From Chaetoceros tenuissimus (lineage: Eukaryota > Bacillariophyta > Thalassiosirophyceae > Chaetocerotales > Chaetocerotaceae), in the NCBI GenBank assembly GCA_021927905.1, contig BLLK01000023.1, positions 1,240,001 to 1,304,000 on the forward strand: a stretch of DNA of 64,000 nucleotides, in the 5' to 3' direction. How positions within the stretch are numbered: position 1 is the first letter of the stretch; the number at the start of each line of letters is the position of its first letter. A program made the position numbers and the translations under genes. Under the pieces are notes generated by a model. That model was not told the origin of the DNA and made no database searches. It was given only the letters and a program-made list of their open reading frames with translations. This document shows positions 1 through 8,990 of this stretch, one piece after another.

Positions 1-762
1 GGCGGTAAAGGAACTCAGAAAAGTCAACTTTGTGCAAGCTGCAAATGTGCTGTATATTGCTCGCGGGAATGTCAAATGAATCACTGGAAAGTGGGTTTGC
101 ACAAGAAGAATTGTATGGAAATTTGTAAATTCTGGTCTAGATACGAAACAAGTAAAAAGAGGATTGGTAAAGCGCTTAAAGATGAAAGACTATACACCAA
201 GCTACTGATAATTGGTGGAATAGAAAAAGAATGCTGGTTGCGTCCAACTGAGCGAGTGGACTATTTAGTGGCTCAAACGATCCTTCTTCATCCTCCCGAG
301 TTCGGTGAGCAGGCAGAGCACGCATCAATCGATATTTTCTATAAAAATATTGCTACATTAGCTTGCGGAGGAACGCATCCTATTTTTGGCAACGAAACTA
401 TTACTCATGAGGCTGAGTTGCAGAAGTTGATTAGTGAGAACTGTGATGGTATTTTGCCAGACTTCAATCTTAAAGAAGTCACAGAGAAAGAGATTAAAGC
501 AATGGCAGATATTTCAGTCTTTTTGATGCTTGGAAGAGACTCTGAAGATATCAATTGGGACTTGGTCAAAGAGAATTTTAAAAATAATTCCGAAGATTTG
601 CCAGTGGAGAGATTTATTGCCATTTATATTTACTATGAATCTCTTAATCGGGATAATATGACTGTCTGGTTCACAAATTCTTGGAACAGGTTTCAAAGCG
701 AAAAATGGTTTCTAGATCAACTACGTGTACCGTACAAGGAATGGATGAAAGAAGATGCATAG
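1..762 (+). CDS. MYND zinc-finger protein, C-terminal part (5' end outside window)
   Basis: The frame is open from base 1 to the stop at 760-762, so the gene starts left of the window. The first residues read as the second half of a MYND finger: CASC, then CAVYCSRECQ, then HWKVGLHKKNC, giving the C-x2-C / C-x3-C / H-x3-C ligand order. The rest (about 210 residues) matches the C-terminal half of the two minus-strand relatives at 5.9-7.5 kb and 9.0-11.1 kb: KKRIGKAL, an IGGIEKECWLRP stretch, a SIDIFYKNIATLACGGTHPIFGNETI block and PVERFIAIYIYYESLN. MYND fingers usually bind proline-rich partner peptides. The function of this diatom family is not known to me. It is the only plus-strand member here, so the array has been inverted or rearranged at least once. 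Confidence 0.8.
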   Translation, partial: GGKGTQKSQLCASCKCAVYCSRECQMNHWKVGLHKKNCMEICKFWSRYETSKKRIGKALKDERLYTKLLIIGGIEKECWLRPTERVDYLVAQTILLHPPEFGEQAEHASIDIFYKNIATLACGGTHPIFGNETITHEAELQKLISENCDGILPDFNLKEVTEKEIKAMADISVFLMLGRDSEDINWDLVKENFKNNSEDLPVERFIAIYIYYESLNRDNMTVWFTNSWNRFQSEKWFLDQLRVPYKEWMKEDA

Positions 763-919
763 ACGGTATGAAAAATGAGTACAAGCAATTCGAAATAATA
801 AATTTTGAAACATTATAAAAGCACGGACTGGATAATATTGCAAGGTCCAGACAAGTTCCCATTCGAAAAACTTGTAAAACCACCGTTAAACTATGTTTTA
901 GATAAGAAGTAATAATCAT

Positions 920-2957
920 CTAAAGCTCATCACGTCCTCCATCCTGTTCATAGTAATCATCGTCATCATCTGCATCGTCGTCCTCGTAATAGCTATCAGG
1001 TTTCCCCTCGTAGTCATCATCGTCATCATCATCTGTAGGTTCACTATCACCTTCCTCTTCCGTCACTACTCTCTTGACCTCCTGCTGAGTAGTCAAATTA
1101 GGACTGGTATACTCCCACCAACCAATCAAATCATCTGCCGATTCCACCTTCCAAAGAGTAGGACTCACATACGATCCCAATCTCTTATCATCACAAACAA
1201 CCTTTCCATATCCCAAATGATCCGTCTCTTTCGAAACCACTTGTGGTGGAACATGACATTCACCTTCTACTTCCAATACTGGTTCTCTACCTGGTTCAGT
1301 TTCCTTTTGATACCATAAATCACCTTCTCCTACTGGTCTGTAGTGTGTGAATAAGTTGGTGTAGTATGCTCCTTTTCCCTTGAGTGGACGATTTCTGGAG
1401 TGTAGATTCTTTGCCGATTCGTAGTAGACAATGTCTGTGTGGTAATGGAGGGGGTAAGAAAGTGTGAGTAAGTGACATGAGTAGAATAAGGTAGGGAAAT
1501 GAACACACTCGTGAGCTGAAGCTCACTCGGAAAGACACTGTAGTGTAGTACTGTGTGCAAAATCAAGCTTTGCTTGCTTTTACCGACTGTCGTATGCTGA
1601 AGCTCACTCCAGAAGAAACACACTCGTGAGCTGAAGCTCACTCGATAAGGCACTGTAGTGTAGTACTACTGCTCAGTAAAGACAACGCTCGCTGACGCTC
1701 GCAGCTCCTCACTTCGTTCGTCGCTTCTCACTCCGCTACGCTCCGTTCGACAACGCTCCTCATACTCAACTACTCACCTCCAGGCTCCATAATCACTTCA
1801 TGCAATCTCCCATAATGATCAAAAACTTCGACAGGCCAATCTTCTTCCAAACCCCCTTGTGCCACATTGACAATCAAACTCAAAACATGTGTATTCAATC
1901 GATCCACATGTGTCAACAACCTCGCTCCTTCTTCATATTGTCTCAAACCATACATGACAGTCTGTTCCACCTCTATACCACTCCATTCATTGACCAAATC
2001 CACAAGACGTTGTTGCCATTTATCCTTCATTCTCCATGGAATTTGAATCATGAATACATCGGTCTCCCACCAATTCACAAACACACCCTTTCCTTTCCAC
2101 TCTTCATGTGTTTTATGATATTGATTATTATAATAAAAAGCACCCATGGCTGCAAACACATCATTTGGTAGTCGTCCCTTACTAAATCCCAATGGAGAGA
2201 ATGTACGTTTCGGTACATCCTTTTTCGTCCATTCATGTTTGAGAGTGGAACGAATCTGATTATCAAATTCTCCTTCTGTATAAATTTGTCCATGTGATTC
2301 CGTCTTTCCAATTCCTAATAGTAGTGGAAATTCGATGGTAAATTCCGCCAATACCTCTTGAGTTTGAGAATGTTGTACTTGAAATTTATGCCCCAAAAAA
2401 GAAAAGAAACAACGTGTATTTCTCTCTCCATATTTCAATTCTTGATTGAATTGAGGATCACGATTATCATCTGGTATCCAATAATTATTTAATGGATGTT
2501 GTTTATCGGAATAATTCATGAGGCATACTTCTACTTTCACTCCATGTTCCGCGAACCAATTATCAAAATCTTTATAAGAAGCAGGTCCTTGATGGAGTTT
2601 ATGTGGCATGGGATAGCCTGCATACTCTTTTGCAGCTCCTCGTTCTAATACAGCCGCATGACACAAGATGGATTCATCATATTCTGGAAATACTTGAGAC
2701 ATGGCTGGTGAATCCATTTTTAAAGCAGCGAGTTTGACTCCGTAGTGAGTTGCTTTTACAGATGGACAATTGTTGGCAATGTCTGCTTCTGGAAATACGA
2801 GATAATAAGATGACAGACGATTGTTGGTATCGTAGGAGAGATCTGTCATGGTGTTGGTGATGACTGGAATATCAGAGGATGCTGCTGTCATGACTTGAGT
2901 GAGGAGGAGAAGAAGAGATGACATCTTCTTGTTCTTTTTGTTGTTGAGAAGTTTCAT
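920..2957 (-). CDS. Prolyl 4-hydroxylase-like 2-oxoglutarate/Fe(II) dioxygenase, ER-retained; one intron, one frame break
   Basis: Exons are 2957-1778 and 1435-920; the intron is 1436-1777 (donor GTGAG, acceptor CACAG) and joins EPG to DIVYYES. The C-terminal domain shows P4H hallmarks: YGLRQYEEGARLLTHVDR (iron ligands H and D), then LHSRNRPLKG with the distal His and the basic 2OG-binding residue. The start is the ATG at 2957, followed by a hydrophobic stretch SSLLLLLTQVMTAA that looks like a signal peptide. In-frame coding upstream to 3071 would need a TTG start. The tail is very acidic and ends GGRDEL, an HDEL/KDEL-type ER-retention signal, fitting hydroxylation of secretory proteins. Near 1378-1384 (AAAGGGAAAA) the frame shifts by one base between NRPLKGK and GAYYTNLFTHY, so this copy is either broken or carries a homopolymer sequencing error. 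Expected length is about 564 residues. Confidence 0.8.
1436..1777 (-). repeat. Oversized intron with direct repeats and hairpins
   Basis: The P4H intron is about four times longer than most introns here. It holds a direct repeat of about 50 bp (near 1501-1551 and 1618-1668). Each copy contains the perfect palindromic arm GTGAGC-TGAA-GCTCAC, followed by CACTGTAGTGTAGTACT. A third partial copy (GCTGAAGCTCACTC) lies between them. The stretch 1682-1755 is GC-richer and built of CGCTCG/TTCGTTCG/CTCCGCTACGCTCC words. It looks like one or more small insertions inside the intron rather than normal intron sequence. Confidence 0.6.
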
Positions 2958-3280
2958 ATTGAATGATAGGAGTAATAGAGCTAGTACTAGGGGAGAGACA
3001 AGATGTGTTGACCTCTTTGCTTGTCTTGGTCTGCTGTAAGTACTTGCTGGTACAGATTCAATCACTGCCAACTCTTTAGGATGAAAATCTCTATTGCTGT
3101 AGAATTAGAATATCAATAGAGAAAATCTAATTGAAATTGAATTGAAGGAGTAACGATAATTGCATCAACTGTATCAACATTAGATGTGTTGTTGTTCTCG
3201 AGAAGCCTCTCTCTTCTTTTTCGGCGAGATTTTCCAACGGTATTCTTGCAACCGTTGAGACTTTTAATACCAAGAAAATA

Positions 3281-3350
3281 GGGATTGAGTCGGAAGAATC
3301 TTTTTGGACAGATGTGCACGATGTGTCCAAGAAAAGAACTCTACTTCGAA
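3281..3350 (+). promoter_or_regulatory. LRR-gene leader motif, copy 1
   Basis: Contains GAGTCGGAAGAATC followed by GATGTGT and AAGAAAAGAACTCTACTTCG. The same block lies upstream of the LRR genes or pseudogenes at 4438, 7876 and, in shorter form, 26093, and stands alone at 11458. Here it ends about 85 bp before the MRVQTEEW start codon. It could be a promoter or 5' UTR element, or simply part of the duplicated unit. Confidence 0.55.
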
Positions 3351-3434
3351 CAAATGAAAATGTACGTATTTACTGCACTTTTACTTTCATCATCTCAAAA
3401 TTTCTTGGTATTAACTTATCGAAGATTTATGAAC

Positions 3435-3955
3435 ATGAGGGTTCAGACGGAAGAATGGCTGCGGTTTATTCCCGGAGTCCGGATGTATAAAGGCAAGAAA
3501 ACTCTTTTCTACAATGGAGAGAAACTTTGGGATAGAGAGAATAGACGTGATCTTATCTACAGTTTGAAAGAGAGAATTTCTTGGGAAGTCATCATCGTAT
3601 TACCAGGAGTGATCTTGGTTATCAAGTGATTGCAGAAACGGCATTAGTAGAAGCTTCCCCATTTGATTATTATACTTTGGACGGCACTCAGGAAACTAAT
3701 ACATGGATCAAAAACATAAATACGACTCCAGAATATGAACTTCATCGAGTATGTTCATCTACCCATCCGCTTGAAGAAGATATTTACAGAATATTAAAAG
3801 AAAAAGGTCTGTGTACTTTTCGAGAACCAAATACAATAGGAATCACTCCAATAGATTATCTTGTGGCGAATCCGTATGCGAATATTGAGCAGAACAAATT
3901 ATTGAAACGGTATGTATTAGATATGATGGGAGAGATGGCCGGTCTAACATTCTAG
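3435..3955 (+). pseudogene. BspA-like LRR gene, internally deleted
   Basis: It begins with the family start MRVQTEEWLRFIPGVRMYKG and runs to WEVIIVLPGV, where intact relatives continue into about 100 residues of LRR_5-type repeats. Here that core is missing. The sequence jumps to the post-LRR part (VIAETALVEASPF) in another frame and then keeps the usual C-terminal block: WIKNINTTPEYELHRVCSS, NTIGITPIDYLVANPYANI and LLKRYVLDMMGE. The first frame stops at 3629. A deletion of the repeat core with a frame change explains the structure. Only the cap regions survive, so this is probably not functional. Confidence 0.8.
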
Positions 3956-4437
3956 CTGTCTTTTTCAAAACTTTCCAAATTCTTGAGAGTAACTCTAATT
4001 ATCAATTAGGAAAATCTCAGCAAAAGTAGAAAAGAATGTCTTCGCTTCTACATAATTTACAAATGTCTCATGTTATATTCTATATGTATTATATCTAAAT
4101 GTGAGAATCATACTGAGTGAGAATTTTCATTTCATAAAATGCTATTCCTGAAGAAACATCCTTCATATACACATTATAAGGATATTGCCATATTATAAGG
4201 ATGTTGTGTTGACATCTTATGAATTTGGAAATATTTTAAAGAATACTAAGAAACCGAAAAGACAGATTCAATTTTTTTACAACGCGAACCCCAAGTAAGC
4301 AGGGATTGAGTCGGAAGAATCTTTGACTGTGTGCGATGTGTCAAAGAAAAGAACTCTACTTCGAAGAGAAACTCATTCTACCATTCTTTCATTAACTTCA
4401 CATTGTTCCTTTCCTTATATGAAAATTTGAATCAAGT
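3956..4437 (+). other. Intergenic spacer with duplicated LRR upstream region (leader copy 2)
   Basis: There is no gene. The part from about 4130 resembles 25760-25970, upstream of another LRR pseudogene: shared words include a GTTGACAT-TTATGAATTT block and GCGAACCCCAAGTAAGCAGG. The leader motif proper is at 4283-4366 and ends about 70 bp before the next LRR start. The match covers some 230 bp, so the upstream region was duplicated together with the gene. Confidence 0.6.
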
Positions 4438-5733
4438 ATGAGGGTTCAGACGGAAGAATGGCGGAGATTTATTCCTGGAGTGCGAATGTACAAAGGAAAA
4501 AAGACTCTCTTCTATAACGGAGAGATGCTATATAGTGGAGATGACACATTTGGAGATTACTACATCTATGATGAAGAAGAAAGAAACACTTGGGAGGTGA
4601 TCATTGTTTTTCCAGGAGTAGAAGCGATTCCTCACTGGACTTTCAATTTTTGTAAGAATCTTGAGACTATCATCATGGCTGATACAGTCAAGAGGATTGA
4701 AGAGAGTGCTTTTCAAGAATGCAAACGTCTCAAGTTTGTCAGACTGTCAAGAAGTATCGAATACATTGGAGAATATGCATTTGCTTCCTGCTTTAAATTG
4801 ACTTCAATCTTTATTCCGCGATCATGTCGAGAGATAGGTGATATGGCATTTAGTCATTGTTATGAGTTGATTATTTTGGGATTGCCTCAGAATGTACAAC
4901 TTGGTGAAGAGGTATTTGATGAAACTGCAGTGAGGAGACAAAAAATTCGATCCAACCCTTACGTTTCACGGGCAAAAGTTGATGAATGGATTAAGCAAAG
5001 ACTCGACAACTATCCGCTTCACAAACTCTGCTGCGGCGAACATCCAACGCCTGAGTTAGATTCGTACAACAACATTAGCAGTTGGTTACAAAAAGATGAC
5101 TGTAATTTGACCGCAATTGATTATTTCATGGCCAATTTTGGCGAAGATGAACATATTGCATATTTGCCAGAATATGTTCAGTATTTGATGAAGAATGAAA
5201 GACTTGATGAGCTAAAGAATCTGAGTACAGAAGAAATTCTTGAAAAGCAGTGTGCTTGGCAACAAGAACAAATAAAATCTCTTCGGGATCAAGTTGCAGC
5301 ATTCAAAAGAGAAAGAGACGATATCATGTCAGTCAAGTTGCTGGAAGAAGAGATCAAGTGCTGTCTCTGCTACAACAAATTCTCTACGGATATCAACTCT
5401 ACATTACCGGAGATTCGAAGATTCCTACCAGTGCAAAGTCGGGCAGCATGTCCGCACTACTTTTGCCAAGGATGTATTGAGCAGACACAACTTGCAGCGG
5501 CAGAAAATGCACCTCAAAATAAATTGCCGAAATGGCTCAAGTGCATGATATGCAAACAAAAGACAGCATTTTGTCCAGAAGATCCATTCTATCACTTGAA
5601 ACTGATAGAACTGCTAGAGCGTGCACGCCGATGTCATCCAATAGATGTGAAAGTTGAAGAGGGACAGGAATCTACAGAGAGTGTTTCAAAGCGGCAAAAG
5701 ATGACAAATGTGGTTATCAAAAAGGAAATATAA
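4438..5733 (+). CDS. BspA-like LRR protein fused to coiled coil and RING-type zinc finger
   Basis: 431 residues in a single open exon. Residues 1-30 are the family N-terminus (MRVQTEEWRRFIPGVRMYKG). About 50-165 are LRR_5/BspA repeats of the form NLETIIMADTVKRIEESAFQ and SRSIEYIGEYAFASC. About 180-265 keep a shortened form of the family C-terminal helical part. About 260-300 form a charged helix likely to coil. Residues about 303-390 hold a RING-like finger: CCLCYNKF, a longer loop, then CPHYFCQGC and CMICKQKTAFCPED, which gives paired Cys/His ligands in the usual cross-brace order. The end (KRQKMTNVVIKKEI) is basic. RING fingers usually recruit E2 enzymes, so an E3 ligase that recognises targets through its LRR is a reasonable inference. 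No sibling in the window has the RING part. Confidence 0.8.
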   Translation: MRVQTEEWRRFIPGVRMYKGKKTLFYNGEMLYSGDDTFGDYYIYDEEERNTWEVIIVFPGVEAIPHWTFNFCKNLETIIMADTVKRIEESAFQECKRLKFVRLSRSIEYIGEYAFASCFKLTSIFIPRSCREIGDMAFSHCYELIILGLPQNVQLGEEVFDETAVRRQKIRSNPYVSRAKVDEWIKQRLDNYPLHKLCCGEHPTPELDSYNNISSWLQKDDCNLTAIDYFMANFGEDEHIAYLPEYVQYLMKNERLDELKNLSTEEILEKQCAWQQEQIKSLRDQVAAFKRERDDIMSVKLLEEEIKCCLCYNKFSTDINSTLPEIRRFLPVQSRAACPHYFCQGCIEQTQLAAAENAPQNKLPKWLKCMICKQKTAFCPEDPFYHLKLIELLERARRCHPIDVKVEEGQESTESVSKRQKMTNVVIKKEI

Positions 5734-5897
5734 AGTAAAATTGGTATTACTTCAGGAACGTAGCTGTTTCTAAATCCTTTTGCTATAAGCTCGTGAGACG
5801 ATGTGTTATGGAAATGATGGGAGAGACAGTATAAGTTAAGCAAATATTAAATACTTTTATATTCATTGTTGACTGGAGAACGAAGTTCAAGAAATAA

Positions 5898-7461
5898 TTA
5901 TTCATTTCCACTTTGTAAACTCCAATCTATTCTTTTATGATTCCAAATCCCCATCCTGTCGTGACTACTCTTCAATTGTTGTAGTAATTTTTTCTCAACT
6001 TCGAATTTATTGTGGATTTTATTACCAAAATTCAAGGGTTCTAAGCAAATATATAGCGTCAGAAATCTATCTACAGAGAGATCCCTACTCATACCGTTTA
6101 GATCATCTCCTGCCAATCTACTAGTCTTTGTGTACAGAAGATTTTCTACAATACTATTCATAGCTTCTAACTCGCTTTCTTTCAAAGAGTTAAGAAAGAA
6201 CTCTGCAATCACATCTTCGTAGCTTGTTCGAATCTTCTCCTCGAGCTGATTGTATCGTCACCAAATAGTAAATGCTTTCCTCCACATGCCATCTTCGTCA
6301 TATTCTCATAAAATATATCCAATGATTTAGAGTCGGTATCGGTATCTGAATTAATGTTGCAAAGATAATAATCCAATGGCTCACATGGACGTAAGAAGCA
6401 TTGCTTCTCTATTCCATTGACTTTAATGGGCTTAGCGAATACTCTTTTGTCTTTATAAATTGCCCTCCCGACACGCTTCTTCCTTCTTTCGTAAGTTGAC
6501 CACAATAGACCTATATTTTTGCAGTTATCCTTATGTTTCCCTTCGTTCCAATGTTTCACCTGACACTCTTTACAGCAATATGCAGCAAATTTGCAGCTAG
6601 CACATATAAGAGCTTTCCCATCTAACTTGTTACATTCCCAGCATGTGTTCATTTCTTGATAGAGAGATAAAAGTGTATTCAATAGAATTTGCAAGTTGGT
6701 TTTCAGAAAACCTTGCCCAGCAGATGGATGTGAGTAAAATTTTTGAAGTAACTTTCCATTTTTCATTTCTGATATTTTCATAGGACTCGCAAATTTTTCC
6801 AACATTTCTTTGAAGACCTTAGGAAAATTATATACATTAATGTCAAAGAAGGGACAATCACCAAAGCAAACATTTCGTAACTGCGGCCATTTAATAGTAG
6901 CTGCTTGAAATGCTTCATAGATATTCAAATGAGGATCCATGTACCGCTTTTGGCTCTCCACTTTCTCTTCGAATTCTTTTCGAAAGACAGCTTTATTATC
7001 TTCACTCCTAAAATTTACTTTCCCCAAATTTACTTGTGTCATCAATAACTTTATACCTTCTTCAAGTTGGAATTTTTCTATTTGCTCTTCTAGCGCATTG
7101 ACTGCTTAATCTCCAGATCAAAATAGACTCTATTGTAGAAGTTCCCCCCTCCAAAAGCGTTCTTGCTACTTGAGGATTCATCTTTTCAAATTTTTTTGGA
7201 GTCAGATCAATCCTGTCACTTAGAGACCACATCATGAATTCTTCAAATGCCTCTCTATCTAAGTTCACTTCATGTAACTCTCAATCAAAAGCATCCAACA
7301 ACTGCTGTTCTCTTTCGTTCAAATGTGGCTCTATCATGAAAGGACACATATATTCAAAATACTTAGTGATGAAGCAACTTACCATTCGCACTGGAGATAG
7401 CCGCTTCCCCTACTCTCTTTTTGCTTCTCTTGTCAGGGTGGCGTTTGCTCTTTTTACCCAT
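5898..7461 (-). pseudogene. MYND zinc-finger gene, two-exon copy with stop and frameshifts
   Basis: Exon 1 (7461-7383) encodes MGKKSKRHPDKRSKKR...ISSAN and ends at a GTAAG donor in phase 1. The acceptor before EPHLNEREQQLLDAFD mirrors the relative at 9.0-11.1 kb. The frame then meets a TGA after LLDAFD, changes frame near 7090, and changes again near 6230 (GDDTIS to EEKIRTSYEDVIAEF). Between the breaks the MYND finger is well preserved (CWEC, CASCKFAAYCCKECQ, HWNEGKHKDNC), as is the C-terminal block DRFLTLYICLEPLNFGNK. This host-family copy carries at least three disabling changes. Its promoter side is interrupted by a GAGTT repeat. Confidence 0.85.
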
Positions 7462-7564
7462 AGCTGCTTTGTTGCTTCTTTACTTTAATAAAGGAAGCCC
7501 TCTTTTGCTTCTAGTTGCTTGTAGATTTGATGTGCACTGGCGATTTAGAAATAAATTAAATCAT

Positions 7565-7658
7565 TGAGTTGAGTTGAGTTGAGTTGAGTTGAGTTGAGTT
7601 GAGTTGAGTTGAGTTGAGTTGAGTTGAGTTGAGTTGAGTTGAGTTGAGTTGAGTTGAG
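7565..7658. repeat. Pentanucleotide microsatellite (GAGTT)n
   Basis: About 19 uninterrupted copies of GAGTT. It lies in the spacer between the broken MYND gene (minus) and the broken LRR gene (plus), exactly where the other pairs have the CCAAT/TGACGTCA promoter. Flanking words GATTTGATGTG occur on both sides. Open frames across it (NSTQL repeats) are artefacts. Confidence 0.95.
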
Positions 7659-7710
7659 ATTTGATGTGTGATGTTCTGGTGCTGTTCGTCTGTGTCTGTC
7701 TGCAGGCATT

Positions 7711-7808
7711 CAATGCGAACCCAAAGTATACAGGAATTGAGTCGCAAGAATCTTTTGTAGTGCAGATGTGTGTCAAAGGTCAAAGAAAAGAACTCTCTAC
7801 TTCTAAGG
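7711..7808 (+). promoter_or_regulatory. LRR-gene leader motif, copy 3
   Basis: GCGAACCCAAAGTA, then a variant GAGTCGCAAGAATC, then TCAAAGAAAAGAACTC. It ends about 68 bp before the LRR start at 7876. It has one substitution in the core (GCAAG for GGAAG) and a few extra bases compared with copy 2. Confidence 0.5.
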
Positions 7809-7875
7809 AAAATCAATACACATATTCAACATCTTATCACTGTTTACCCTTAACTTATACAAACATTTATTCAGA

Positions 7876-8662
7876 ATGAGGGTTCAGACTGAAGAGTGGC
7901 GTCGCTTTGTTCCTGGAGTGAGAATGTATAAAGGAAAGAAGACTCTCTTTTACAACGGAGAGAAACTGTGGGATATCTATTCACCTGAAGACAAACGAAC
8001 TTGGGAAGTCGTTATTATTCTACCAGGAGTGGAAGTAATTCATCAATATACATTCTTTAACTGTTCGAATGTCAAAGCAGTGATTATGAGTGATACAGTA
8101 CAAAGAATCGAAAAAGCTGCTTTTGAGGGCTGCTATTCTCGTACATATCAAACTTTCAAGAAACCTTGAATACATTGGAGAAGAGGCTTTCATGTACTGT
8201 GAATCTCTAACTTCAATCTTTATTCCTGAATCATGTGAAGAGATTGGTAATCATGCATTTTATAAGTGTACAAAGTTGATCATCTTGAGTGTTGATCTAG
8301 ACGGTATTTATCTTGGCGATTATGTTATTGCCAAAACAAAATTGAAGAAAGCATTACGTCCTTTAATCTTTTTCTATACTCTTCACATGCGGACAGAAAT
8401 AAATATGCGCATCGAAAATATCAACGCTGATGAACAGTTTAAACTTCATCGCATCTGCTCATCTTGTGATCCATGCGAAGAAGATATTCAAAGCATAGTG
8501 AAACAGAAAGCTCTATGCTCTTTGCAAGAGCCTAATGCAATAGGAATAACTCCGATAGAATATCTTGTTGCGAATCCATTCGCTGATATTGATCAGAATA
8601 TGTTACTGAAGCGCTATGTACTAGGTATGATGGGAGAGAAGACTAGCATGAAAATGACCTGA
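7876..8662 (+). pseudogene. BspA-like LRR gene with a single frame break
   Basis: The family start MRVQTEEWRRFVPGVRMYKG is followed by normal LRR sequence to AAFEGC (about 8130). The frame then changes by one, and the protein resumes as IKLSRNLEYIGEEAFMYC and continues to the standard C-terminus (WIENINADEQFKLHRICSS-like block, NAIGITPIEYLVANPFADI, LLKRYVLGMMGE). One small indel around 8130-8150 is the only defect seen. It is a young pseudogene, or a functional gene with a sequence error. Confidence 0.8.
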
Positions 8663-8990
8663 ACAATAATATGGATTCTGTTTCTTTGTACTTTTTCGAC
8701 AATGCGAGCCCAAAGTTATTAAGAATAAAGTCCAATATTCAAGGGTTCTAAGCAAATGTATAGCGTCAAAAATATCTATTACGAGGAAGACGATGCAGAT
8801 GATGATTACAATGCACAGGAGTGAGGACGTGATGTGCTTTAGATGATTACTACTATAATTATAATTCACTTTTTGTCTTAGTTTGGTTTTCCTTTCATTT
8901 TTCTAAATTGAGTATAAGTACTTGTATAAGGTACAGCTTTAGGATTCGTTTAAGAACCAAATACTAAATATATATACAAAAGTCTCTATT
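8663..8990. other. Mosaic spacer made of three gene fragments
   Basis: From left to right: an LRR leader scrap (about 8692-8718, GACAATGCGAGCCCAAAGT); a scrap of the MYND-gene 3' end (about 8738-8770, matching 6032-6062); then, joined at a short shared ATCTAT, the last 80 bp of the P4H gene including its acidic tail and stop region (about 8776-8860, plus strand, matching the reverse of 908-990). The order and strands do not match any one parent locus. Confidence 0.7.

Noticed and set aside
2958-3071. N-terminal extension of the P4H gene
   Set aside because: It would begin with TTG. The first ATG in frame is at 2957 and is followed by a plausible signal peptide.
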